Assembly: GCF_003003075.1 (NCBI RefSeq)
Contig: NZ_PVTX01000001.1
Location: forward strand, 657,211-721,210
Direction of reading: 5' to 3'
Length of the DNA: 64,000 nt
From: Isoptericola halotolerans
GTDB lineage: Bacteria > Actinomycetota > Actinomycetes > Actinomycetales > Cellulomonadaceae
Below are positions 36,754 through 45,424 of this stretch, piece after piece. The notes beneath the pieces were generated by a model. The model saw nothing but the letters and a program-made list of their open reading frames with translations. It was not told where the DNA came from and made no database searches. Each line of letters starts with the position of its first letter. Within the stretch, counting starts at the first letter, position 1. Made by a program: the position numbers and the translations under genes.

Positions 36754-36766
36754 CGTCCGGGACCTG

Positions 36767-36835
36767 GATGGGGACAACTACCCATCCCCAGTCCGCGAGA
36801 TGCGTTGCCCCGGGCGGGTGTCACCTGGCTATTCT
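36767..36835 (+). promoter_or_regulatory. T7SS-locus palindrome and promoter upstream of the giant Ig/FN3 gene
   Basis: GATGGGGA-N6-CCCATC occupies 36767-36786. A TATTCT -10 box lies at 36830-36835, 43 nt after the palindrome. The same palindrome occurs at 59033 and 63519, each 22 nt before a -10 box; the 21-nt difference is two helical turns. A leader of about 70 nt precedes the TTG start at 36909. Confidence 0.65.
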
Positions 36836-36908
36836 GTGCAGGCGATGCCTGTAGAGCGCCGGGACCTGCTCAGGATCTCCGCTCGGTCATCACGAACCAG
36901 GGGGAATC

Positions 36909-39900
36909 TTGAGTCTGCTCACGCGCCTGCGCGGCGACCGACGGACGAGCATCTCGACGGCGGTGGTCGTCGTGCTGTCCGGGGGCGTCGCGGCCGCTGC
37001 GTTCCTCTACGACGGCGAGGCGACCGCCGACGTCGACCTCGACGACTCCGGCGTGTGGGTGACGAAGCAGTCGGCCGGGCTCGTGGGCCGGTTCAACACC
37101 GAGGCGCAGGCGATCGACGGCACCCTCCTCGCGGGCAGCGCGGACTTCGACGTCGACCAGCAGGCGGGCGACGTCCTCGTCCCGGACGAGGGCAACAGCG
37201 CCGCGAGCGTCGTGGACGTCGCCCGGCTCAAGTACCACTCCACCACCGCCGTCCCGGCCGGCGCCGGCGTCGCCTCGGGCGGTGGCCGCGTGGCGGTGAC
37301 CGACGGCGAGTCGGGCGACCTGTGGGTCACGGCCTTCGACCGGCTGGCCACGCTGGACCTGGAGGAGGCCGACCCCACGGTGGAGCTGGGCGGGCCCGCC
37401 GAGGTGGCGGTCGCCCAGGACGGCACCGTGCTCGCGGCGGTCCCGACGACCGACCGGCTGTGGACCCTGGCGCCCGGCGAGGAACCCACCAGCATCGAGC
37501 TGGAGCTCCTCGAGGAGTCGCACGACGTCGTCCTGACGGCGGTGGGCGACGACGTCGTCGTCCTCGACCGGACGTCCGGCGCGTTGCGGCTCCCCGGCGG
37601 CGACGTCGTCACGGTGGCGGACGCGCAGGGAGCCCGCCTGCAGCAGCCGGGCGCGGCGGCGGAGTCGGTGGCCTACGCGACGTCGACCGGCCTGGTGCAG
37701 CAGCCGCTGGACGGTGGCCCGGCGACCGAGCGGCGCGCCTCCGGCGTCCCGGCCGCCCCGGTGCAGCTCGACGGCTGCCTGTACGGGGCGTGGTCGGCCA
37801 GCGGTCAGATCGTGCGGGACTGCCCGGGTACGGACCGCGACCTGGACCGCGTGCTCGAGGGCATCGACCCGCAGACGCAGCTCGAGTACCGGGTCAACCG
37901 GAACAACGTGGTGCTGAACGACCTGTCGGCCGGCACCGTCTGGATGGCTCTCGACGAGTACGAGAAGGTCGACGACTGGGACGTCCAGCGCCCCGACGAG
38001 GGGGACGGCGAGGACGTCAACGCCGACGACGACACCCCGGAGCTGGTCGACAACACGATCGTCGACCGCGAGCGCCAGGACCCGCCGGAGGCGAACGACG
38101 ACTCGTTCGGCGTGCGGCCCGGCCGGGCGACCGTCCTGGACGTGCTGTCCAACGACCTCGACCCCGACGGCGACGTCATCACCGCCGCCCTGGAGGGCGA
38201 CCAGCCGGACGGCCTGGAGATCCAGGAGGTGCTGGGGGGCAAGGCGCTGCAGGCGGTGGTCCCCGACGACGCGACCGGCCAGGTCTCCTTCGAGTACACC
38301 GTCAGCGACGGACGCGGGGGCACGGACACCGCGACCGTGCGGGTCCGCGTGGTGCCCGACGACGAGAACGCGGCACCGGAGCAGACCGGGGAACCGGTGC
38401 TGCGCGTGCAGCAGGGCAAGTCCGCCCAGATCCGGGTGCTGCCGTACTTCCGCGACGCCGACGGCGACGACGTCTACCTGGCCACGGCGTCGTCCACGGT
38501 CAAGGGCGACGAGGTGCGCGCCTACCCGGACGGTCTGGTGGAGTTCCAGGACGACGGTTCGGCGACCGGGCGCAAGAAGGTCAACCTCACGGTCGGTGAC
38601 GGCCGCGGCGAGGTCGTCGAGGGCACCCTGTGGGTGGACGTGCTCGGCGAGTCCCAGGAGCCGCCCGTGGCGGTGGGCGACCACGTCGTGGTGTCGGCCG
38701 GGGAGCCCGTGACCATCGAGCCCCTGAAGAACGACTCCGACCCGAACGGCGACGCGCTGCGGCTCGCGTCCGTGAGCGAGGCGGCGCCCGCCGAGATCAC
38801 CCCCAACTACGACGCCGGCACGTTCACCTTCCTGGCCAACGAGCCGAAGTCCTACGACGTGCTCTACCAGGTCAGCGACGGTCCCGGCTCGACCACGGGC
38901 GTGGTGCGCGTGGACGTGCAGGACCCGGACGAGGCAGGTGGCCCGCCCGTCGTCGTGGCGGACACGGCCCTGCTGCCCGCCGGCGGCTCCACGCTGGTGG
39001 ACGTCCTGGCGAACGACTCCGACCCGGCCGGCCGCGTGCTCGTGGTGCAGTCCGTCGACGTGCCGGACGACGCCGGCGTGACCGTCGCCGTGCTGGGGCA
39101 CCAGATGCTGCGGGTGACCGAGTCGCGGCGCATCTCCGACGCCGTCACCCTGCGGTACACGGTCTCCAACGGCGAGGAGACGGCGACGGGTCAGGTGCGC
39201 ATCCTGCCCATCCCGGCGCCCGACCGGCTCCAGCCGCCGCACGCGGCGCCCGACGAGGTCACCGTGCACACGGGCGACTACGTCAACATCCCGGTGCTGG
39301 CCAACGACACCCATCCCGACGGTCTCGAGCTGATCCTCGACGACGAGCTGGAGCAGACCGTCGAGCCCGGCCAGGGCGAGATCTTCGCCTCGGAGGGCCG
39401 GCTGCGCTTCCGTGCCGGCGCCGAGGCCGGCACGGCGTACGCGATCTACCGGGTCCAGGACCCGAACGGGCAGGAGGACTCCGCCCAGGTCACGATCCAC
39501 ATCCGCGACGGCGAGGAGAACACGGCGCCGGTGCCGCGGGACGTCGAGGCGCGCGTGCTGTCCGGGGGCACGGTCCGGGTCGAGGTGCCGCTCGACGGCA
39601 TCGACCCCGACGGCGACTCCGTGCGGCTGCTCAACGTCGTCAAGCCGCCCACCCGCGGCATCGCCGAGATCGTCGACGGCCGGTACATCGACTTCCGGGC
39701 CACCGACGGCGTCAGCGGCCAGGACACCCTGACGTACGCGGTGCAGGACTCGCGCGGCGAGACGGCGACCGGCACCGTCCGCATCGGCATCTCGCTGCCC
39801 GGCGCCAAGAACCACCCGCCGGTCGCCGCCGACGACGTGATGACCGTGCGTCCCGACCGGCAGGTCGCCGTGCCCGCGCTGCGCAACGACTCCGACCCGG

Positions 39901-42900
39901 ACGGCGACCAGATCGGGCTCGTGCCCGGCGGGATCGAGGCCGAGGCCCCGCTCGACCCGGAGGTCGAGCAGGACCGCATCGTGCTGCGGACCCCGCGGGA
40001 CGAGGGCACCGTCAGCTTCTACTACGCGGTGGAGGACACCTGGGGCGCCCGCGCGATGGGCTCGGTGTCGGTCGAGGTGACCGAGGACGCCCCGCTGCTC
40101 GCGCCGGTCGCGCGTGACGACATCGTGCTGCCGGCCGAGGTCACGCCCGACATGACGAGCGTGACGGTCCCGGTCCTCGACAACGACGAGGACCCGGACG
40201 GTGCGGCGAGCGAGCTGACCGTGACGCTCGACGCGTCGACCGCCACCGTCGACGAGGACGGCGTGGTGGACGTGGAGCTCACCGCCGAGCGCCAGCTGCT
40301 CACCTACACCGTGACGGACCAGGACGGTCTGTCGGCCAAGGCGTTCCTGCAGGTGCCGCCGGCCTACGACGCCCTGGCGGACGACGCCGAGCAGCAGCCC
40401 GAGGGGCCCGCGCCACGGCTCAAGCCGGACTTCGTGCCGCTCGAGGTGCTGTCGGGCGAGCCGCTCGACGTCGACCTCCGAGACGCCGTCGTGGTCGCCG
40501 AGGGCGGCGCCCCCGAGATCGCGGACGCGGACAGCGCGAGCGCCGTGGCCGGCAGCGTGACCGTCAAGGACGCGCAGCACCTGACGTACACCTCGAACGA
40601 GGACTACGTGGGGCCCGCGTCGGTGAGCGTCCAGGTCACCGACGGGCTGGAGGGCGAGCCGGAGGACCGCACCGCCCTGGTCCAGGTGCCGATCACGGTG
40701 CTGCCGCCGGAGAACCTGCCGCCGGAGCCCGGCGCGCCTGCTGGTCAGGTGGCCGCGGGCGAGGAGAGCACCGTGGACCTCGGGCGGTACGCCAGCGACC
40801 CCGACGGGGACGACCTGACGTTCAGCCTGGGCAGCACGCCGGAGGGGGTCAGCGCCGTGCTGACCGGCAGCGTCGTCGCGCTGCAGGCCGATCCCGACGT
40901 GGCCAAGGGCACGTCGGTCACCGTCCCGTTCACGGTGACGGACGGCAACAACCCGTCGGTCGACGGGTCGTTGGCCGTCGACGTCGTCGCCTCCACCCGC
41001 CCGCTGGCCAAGGCCAACCCGGACACGGTGGACGGCGCGCACCAGGGTGAGCCGGTGTCCGTCGCGGTGCTCGCCAACGACACGAACCCGTTCCAGGAAC
41101 GCGGGCCGCTCGAGCTCGTCGGGCAGCCGACCGTCGAGACCGGCGAGGGCGAGGCGACCGTGGACGGCGATCAGGTGGTGGTGGTGCCGAAGGACAGCTT
41201 CGTCGGCACCATGGTGATCCGCTATCGGGTGCAGGACGCCACCGAGGATCCCGACCGCGAGGTCGAGGGCAGAATTACCGTCAACGTCCTGGGCGTCCCG
41301 GAGGCCCCGGCGACGCCGACGGTGGAGGAGGTGCGCTCCGAGACGGTGGTGCTGTCCTGGACCCCGCCGCTGAACAACGGCGCCGAGATCACCGGCTACA
41401 CCGTGCGATCCGACCAGGGCGACGAGTTCCAGTGCGCCACGACGACCTGCACGCTCGACGGGCTGACGAACAACGTGACCTACACCTTCCAGGTGGTGGC
41501 GACCAACGAGGTCGGTGACTCCGACCCGTCGCCCGCCTCCGCCGAGGCCCGCCCGGACGAGAAGCCGGACCCGCCCGCCGCCCCGAGCCTGGAGTTCGGT
41601 GACGAGTCGCTCACGGTGACCTGGGAGAACGCCAACTACACCGACCGTTCGCCGATCCAGTCGGTCAACCTGGAGATCTCCCCGGCACCGGCCTCGGGCC
41701 AGACGCAGAAGGTCGGCGTCACAGGCAATCGCATCGTCTGGGAGGGCCTGACCAACGGCACCGCCTACAAGGTGCGCGTGCAGGCCGTGAACCTGGCACC
41801 GGACCCGTCTGACTGGGGCGAGTACTCGACGGCGGAGATCCCGGCCGGCCCGCCAGACGCCCCGGGTGCGCCGAGCGCTTCCCGGGTGGACACCCCGCTC
41901 GGCGGACAGATCAGGGTGAGCTGGCCCGCGCCCTTCGCGAACGGTGACGCCGTGAAGACGTACCACGTCGACGTGCTCCGCGGCGGGTCGGTGGTCGACA
42001 CGGTCCAGACCTCGGCGACGTCGCACGACTTCGCCGGGCTGGACACCAAGTCCAGCTACACCTTCGTGGTGACCGCCGAGAACAAGGCCGGCAAGGGCGG
42101 CAAGAGCCCGGCGTCGAACGCCGTGACGCCGTTCGGCATACCGACGGTGCCCGGCGCGCCGACGGCGAGCGTGGGCACAGGCATGAGCGGCAGGGCCGAC
42201 GTCAGGTGGGGTGCCGCGGACGCCAACGGCAACGCGCTGACCTACACCGTGTCGGTCGAGGGCGGGGGCTCCCAGCAGACCACCGCGACCTCGCTGCGGT
42301 ACGGGGGTCTGTCGAACGGCAGCTCGTACCGGTTCCGGGTCCGCGCGTGCAACGCCGCGGGATGCTCCGCCTGGACCGACTGGTCCAACGCGGTCAAGCC
42401 GTTCGGCCCGGTGCCGACACCGAGCGTCTCGGCGAGCGGTGGCGACCAGAAGGTGTCGTTCAGCTGGTCGACCTCGACGAACGGACGGGGGATCTCGGTC
42501 CGGGTCAGCGGCGCCGTCTCCAGCACCGCCAAGAGCGGGAGCCAGACGGTGAACGCCGGCTACTCCGACACGAAGCAGATCTGCGTGACCGCGACGGACA
42601 CCGAGGGGCAGTCGGCGCAGAAGTGCGCCAGCGCCAAGTCCGACCCGAAGCCCCAGCCGAGCGTCACCATCACCAAGGGAGCGCGGGAGTACGGCGACGA
42701 CCCCTACGGAAACTGCACCCACTCGTCGTGCCGGTACATCAACCTCACGATCCGCAACGCCGACCCCAACACCACGTTCACCTACGAGTGCATGGCCTCG
42801 ACCGGAAAGTTCTCCACCTCCGGCACGGCGTGGCACTCCCCGGTCCAGAACACCCGGACCGACGGCTCGGGCAACGCCGGGCCGCGGGACCTCTACTGCT

Positions 42901-42971
42901 ACTACGGCCAGCCGGGCAGCCAGGTGTGGGTCACCACACGGTGGGGCAGGAGCAACACGATCACCTGGTAG
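36909..42971 (+). CDS. Giant membrane-anchored Ig-like/cadherin-like and FN3 repeat protein
   Basis: This 2020-residue protein begins at a TTG codon with an AGGGGGAA ribosome site. A basic N-terminus and one membrane helix (about 15-37) make it a type II anchored or exported protein. Residues 40-350 look like a beta-propeller-like region. From about 375 to 1455 there are some ten cadherin/VCBS-like Ig repeats, marked by VLxNDxDPDGD motifs (for example LSNDLDPDGD, RNDSDPDGD). From about 1460 to 1835 there are about four fibronectin type III domains (SWTPPLNNGAEITGYTV, YRFRVRACNAAG). The C-terminal 150 residues are a Cys-containing unknown domain. It heads the operon with MoxR, DUF58 and the FHA/kinase genes. 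It may form the extracellular partner or conduit of the secretion system; function is inferred from position. Confidence 0.9.
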   Translation: MSLLTRLRGDRRTSISTAVVVVLSGGVAAAAFLYDGEATADVDLDDSGVWVTKQSAGLVGRFNTEAQAIDGTLLAGSADFDVDQQAGDVLVPDEGNSAASVVDVARLKYHSTTAVPAGAGVASGGGRVAVTDGESGDLWVTAFDRLATLDLEEADPTVELGGPAEVAVAQDGTVLAAVPTTDRLWTLAPGEEPTSIELELLEESHDVVLTAVGDDVVVLDRTSGALRLPGGDVVTVADAQGARLQQPGAAAESVAYATSTGLVQQPLDGGPATERRASGVPAAPVQLDGCLYGAWSASGQIVRDCPGTDRDLDRVLEGIDPQTQLEYRVNRNNVVLNDLSAGTVWMALDEYEKVDDWDVQRPDEGDGEDVNADDDTPELVDNTIVDRERQDPPEANDDSFGVRPGRATVLDVLSNDLDPDGDVITAALEGDQPDGLEIQEVLGGKALQAVVPDDATGQVSFEYTVSDGRGGTDTATVRVRVVPDDENAAPEQTGEPVLRVQQGKSAQIRVLPYFRDADGDDVYLATASSTVKGDEVRAYPDGLVEFQDDGSATGRKKVNLTVGDGRGEVVEGTLWVDVLGESQEPPVAVGDHVVVSAGEPVTIEPLKNDSDPNGDALRLASVSEAAPAEITPNYDAGTFTFLANEPKSYDVLYQVSDGPGSTTGVVRVDVQDPDEAGGPPVVVADTALLPAGGSTLVDVLANDSDPAGRVLVVQSVDVPDDAGVTVAVLGHQMLRVTESRRISDAVTLRYTVSNGEETATGQVRILPIPAPDRLQPPHAAPDEVTVHTGDYVNIPVLANDTHPDGLELILDDELEQTVEPGQGEIFASEGRLRFRAGAEAGTAYAIYRVQDPNGQEDSAQVTIHIRDGEENTAPVPRDVEARVLSGGTVRVEVPLDGIDPDGDSVRLLNVVKPPTRGIAEIVDGRYIDFRATDGVSGQDTLTYAVQDSRGETATGTVRIGISLPGAKNHPPVAADDVMTVRPDRQVAVPALRNDSDPDGDQIGLVPGGIEAEAPLDPEVEQDRIVLRTPRDEGTVSFYYAVEDTWGARAMGSVSVEVTEDAPLLAPVARDDIVLPAEVTPDMTSVTVPVLDNDEDPDGAASELTVTLDASTATVDEDGVVDVELTAERQLLTYTVTDQDGLSAKAFLQVPPAYDALADDAEQQPEGPAPRLKPDFVPLEVLSGEPLDVDLRDAVVVAEGGAPEIADADSASAVAGSVTVKDAQHLTYTSNEDYVGPASVSVQVTDGLEGEPEDRTALVQVPITVLPPENLPPEPGAPAGQVAAGEESTVDLGRYASDPDGDDLTFSLGSTPEGVSAVLTGSVVALQADPDVAKGTSVTVPFTVTDGNNPSVDGSLAVDVVASTRPLAKANPDTVDGAHQGEPVSVAVLANDTNPFQERGPLELVGQPTVETGEGEATVDGDQVVVVPKDSFVGTMVIRYRVQDATEDPDREVEGRITVNVLGVPEAPATPTVEEVRSETVVLSWTPPLNNGAEITGYTVRSDQGDEFQCATTTCTLDGLTNNVTYTFQVVATNEVGDSDPSPASAEARPDEKPDPPAAPSLEFGDESLTVTWENANYTDRSPIQSVNLEISPAPASGQTQKVGVTGNRIVWEGLTNGTAYKVRVQAVNLAPDPSDWGEYSTAEIPAGPPDAPGAPSASRVDTPLGGQIRVSWPAPFANGDAVKTYHVDVLRGGSVVDTVQTSATSHDFAGLDTKSSYTFVVTAENKAGKGGKSPASNAVTPFGIPTVPGAPTASVGTGMSGRADVRWGAADANGNALTYTVSVEGGGSQQTTATSLRYGGLSNGSSYRFRVRACNAAGCSAWTDWSNAVKPFGPVPTPSVSASGGDQKVSFSWSTSTNGRGISVRVSGAVSSTAKSGSQTVNAGYSDTKQICVTATDTEGQSAQKCASAKSDPKPQPSVTITKGAREYGDDPYGNCTHSSCRYINLTIRNADPNTTFTYECMASTGKFSTSGTAWHSPVQNTRTDGSGNAGPRDLYCYYGQPGSQVWVTTRWGRSNTITW

Positions 42972-43026
42972 GCACCGTGTCGACGACGACGGCCGCTGCA
43001 GCGCGGCCGAGAGAACAGGAACTCCC

Positions 43027-44001
43027 ATGAGCACCATGACCCCCGAGCAGGCCGCCTGGTTCGCCCAGACGTTCGACCGCATCGTCGGCAACGTCGCGCA
43101 GGCCGTCCTCGGCAAGGACGACCAGATCCGCCTCGCGCTGACCTGCATGCTGGCCGACGGCCACCTGCTGCTGGAGGACGCCCCGGGCACCGGCAAGACG
43201 ATGCTGGCGCGCGCCATGGCGGCGAGCGTCCAGGGCACCAACCACCGGATCCAGTTCACGCCGGACCTGCTGCCCTCGGACGTCACGGGCGTGACGATCT
43301 ACGACCAGAAGTCGGGCACCTTCGACTTCCACAAGGGCCCGATCTTCGCCAACATCGTCCTGGCGGACGAGATCAACCGCGCCTCGCCCAAGACGCAGTC
43401 CGCGCTGCTCGAGGTGATGGAGGAGGGGCAGGTCACCGTCGACGGCGTCGGCCACGACGTCGGCGCGCCGTTCATGGTGATCGCCACCCAGAACCCGATC
43501 GAGCAGGCGGGTACCTACCGGCTCCCCGAGGCGCAGCTCGACCGGTTCCTCATGAAGACCTCGATCGGCTACCCGGATCTGACCTCCACGGTCGAGATCC
43601 TGGCGGGCTCCGCGGTGCGCGACCGCAGCGCGGCCCTGCAGCCGGTGATCACCGGTCAGGCCGTGGTGGACATGAGCGCGCTGGCCGCGGCCGTCCACGT
43701 CGACCCCGCGGTGCTCGAGTACGTCTCGCGGCTGGCCGAGGAGTCCCGGGACGCCGCGGACGTCCACGTGGGCGTCTCGGTGCGTGGTGCCCTCGCGCTC
43801 GTGCGCTGCGTCAAGGTGTGGGCGGCGGCCCACGGGCGCAACTACGTGCTGCCCGACGACGTCAAGGACCTGCTGCGTCCGGTGTGGTGCCACCGGATCG
43901 TGCTCGACCCGGAGGCGGAGTTCGCCGGCGCGACGGCCGAGGCCGCCATCAGCCGCCTGCTGGCCGACGTCGCCGCGCCGCAGGAACGCCGGACCGCCTG
44001 A
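43027..44001 (+). CDS. MoxR-family AAA+ ATPase
   Basis: MoxR ATPases act as chaperones for assembling or activating protein complexes, usually with a DUF58/VWA partner. The 324-residue protein has Walker A DAPGTGKT (51-58), Walker B IVLADEINR with D114/E115, the sensor segment MVIATQNPIEQ and the family motif GTYRLPEAQLDRF. The ATG at 43027 has GGAAC upstream. It is followed by DUF58 and transglutaminase-fold genes, the common MoxR-DUF58-TGM triad of actinobacteria, here placed inside a type VII secretion-like locus. Confidence 0.95.
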   Translation: MSTMTPEQAAWFAQTFDRIVGNVAQAVLGKDDQIRLALTCMLADGHLLLEDAPGTGKTMLARAMAASVQGTNHRIQFTPDLLPSDVTGVTIYDQKSGTFDFHKGPIFANIVLADEINRASPKTQSALLEVMEEGQVTVDGVGHDVGAPFMVIATQNPIEQAGTYRLPEAQLDRFLMKTSIGYPDLTSTVEILAGSAVRDRSAALQPVITGQAVVDMSALAAAVHVDPAVLEYVSRLAEESRDAADVHVGVSVRGALALVRCVKVWAAAHGRNYVLPDDVKDLLRPVWCHRIVLDPEAEFAGATAEAAISRLLADVAAPQERRTA

Positions 44002-44071
44002 CCGCCTCTCCGACGGCGCGACCCCGCTTGCGCCGGCCCCCACCGTCCCTTCTGCCGTCCCCGGAGCCACG

Positions 44072-45424
44072 ATGACCAGCACCACGACCGCCGAGCCGGA
44101 GGTCTCCACCGCGTCGCCCGACGCGCCCTCGGGCGCCGGCGACCCCGGCGCCGCGGCACCGGAACCGCGACGCGGGCGCCGGTGGGGTGGATCCGCCGCC
44201 CTGCGGACGCGAGCCGCCTCCGTGGGGCGAGCGGTCGCTGAGGGTGCAGCACTGGTGCGGGCCCGCAGCGCGCCGGTGCTGGGCGTCGTCTCGCCGCTCG
44301 GCTGGTGCGTCCTCGCCCTGACCGTCGCGGCCTGGTGGGCCGGTCTCGCCCTGCGCTGGCAGGAGTGGGCCGTCGTCGCCGTCACCGTGACGGTGGCCTT
44401 GCTGGGCGCGGTGGTCTTCGTGCTCGGCCGCCTCCGGTACGACGTGACGCTCGACGTGGCCTCGCGCCGCGTCGTCGTCGGCGACCGGGCGGTGGGCCGG
44501 CTGGTCGTGCGCAACGGCTCGGCCCGGCCCATGCTGCCCGCGGTCATGGAGCTGCAGGTCGGCCGTGGCATCGCGACGTTCCCCGTGCCGCGGCTGCGCC
44601 CCGACGCGGAGCACGAGGAGATCTTCGCCGTGCCCACGCAGCGGCGCGCCGTCATCCCGCTGGGCCCCGTGCGCTCGGTGCGGGCCGACCCGCTCGGGCT
44701 GCTGCGCCGCGAGCTGGTCTGGACGGAGCCGGAAGAGCTGTTCGTCCATCCCCGCACGATGCCGCTGTCCGGCTCGTCGACCGGTCTGCTGCACGACCTC
44801 GAGGGCCGCGTCACCCCCGACATCTCCGACTCGGACGTGTCGTTCCACGCCCTGCGCGACTACGTGCCCGGGGACGACCGCCGGCACATCCACTGGAAGT
44901 CGACCGCGCGCACGGGCCAGCTCATGGTCCGCCAGTTCGAGGAGACCCGGCGGTCGCGCCTGGCGGTCATCCTGTCCACCCGCGCGGAGGACTACGCCGA
45001 CCCCGACGAGTTCGAGCTCGCGGTCTCGGTGTGCGGCTCCCTGGGTCTCCAGGCCATCCGGGAGGACGGCGGCCTGACCGTGCTGGTGCAGCGTGGCCGC
45101 GTGCGCGGCGACCACCGCACGCGCCTGCTGGACGACCTCACCCGTCTCGAGCTCGCCGCCGGCCGCACCAGCCTGGCCGAGGTCGCCCGCGTCGCCTCGA
45201 GGACGTCGACCGACGCCTCCGTCGTCGCGGTCGTGGTGGGCAGCACGGTGACGCCCACCGACCTGCGGGCGGCGGCCGTCCGGTTGCCGGTGGACGCCCG
45301 GCTCGTCGCGCTGCGCTGCGCGCCCGGCAGCACGGTGAGCCGCGGCCGGGTCGCGGACATGCAGGTGCTGACGCTCGGCGAGCTCTCCGACCTCCCCCTC
45401 GCGCTGCGGAGGATGCATGACTGA
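44072..45424 (+). CDS. DUF58 membrane protein (MoxR partner)
   Basis: This 450-residue protein has a long disordered N-terminus (1-75), two membrane helices (about 76-97 and 101-122) and a beta-rich extracytoplasmic part. The DUF58 core at about residues 264-292 reads YVPGDDRRHIHWKSTARTG, with the invariant GD..R.I.W pattern. The start at 44072 has GGAG upstream and gives a sensible N-terminus, although the frame is open further upstream over moxR. It overlaps the next gene by 8 bp. DUF58 proteins have a VWA-like fold and pair with MoxR; the precise role is unknown. Confidence 0.92.
   Translation: MTSTTTAEPEVSTASPDAPSGAGDPGAAAPEPRRGRRWGGSAALRTRAASVGRAVAEGAALVRARSAPVLGVVSPLGWCVLALTVAAWWAGLALRWQEWAVVAVTVTVALLGAVVFVLGRLRYDVTLDVASRRVVVGDRAVGRLVVRNGSARPMLPAVMELQVGRGIATFPVPRLRPDAEHEEIFAVPTQRRAVIPLGPVRSVRADPLGLLRRELVWTEPEELFVHPRTMPLSGSSTGLLHDLEGRVTPDISDSDVSFHALRDYVPGDDRRHIHWKSTARTGQLMVRQFEETRRSRLAVILSTRAEDYADPDEFELAVSVCGSLGLQAIREDGGLTVLVQRGRVRGDHRTRLLDDLTRLELAAGRTSLAEVARVASRTSTDASVVAVVVGSTVTPTDLRAAAVRLPVDARLVALRCAPGSTVSRGRVADMQVLTLGELSDLPLALRRMHD

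Noticed and set aside
36870..43286. A 2138-codon open frame on the minus strand opposite the Ig/FN3 gene
   Set aside because: It is antisense to a gene with clear domain repeats. Its product is Arg/His/Gly/Val-rich low complexity, as expected when a GC-rich gene is read backwards.
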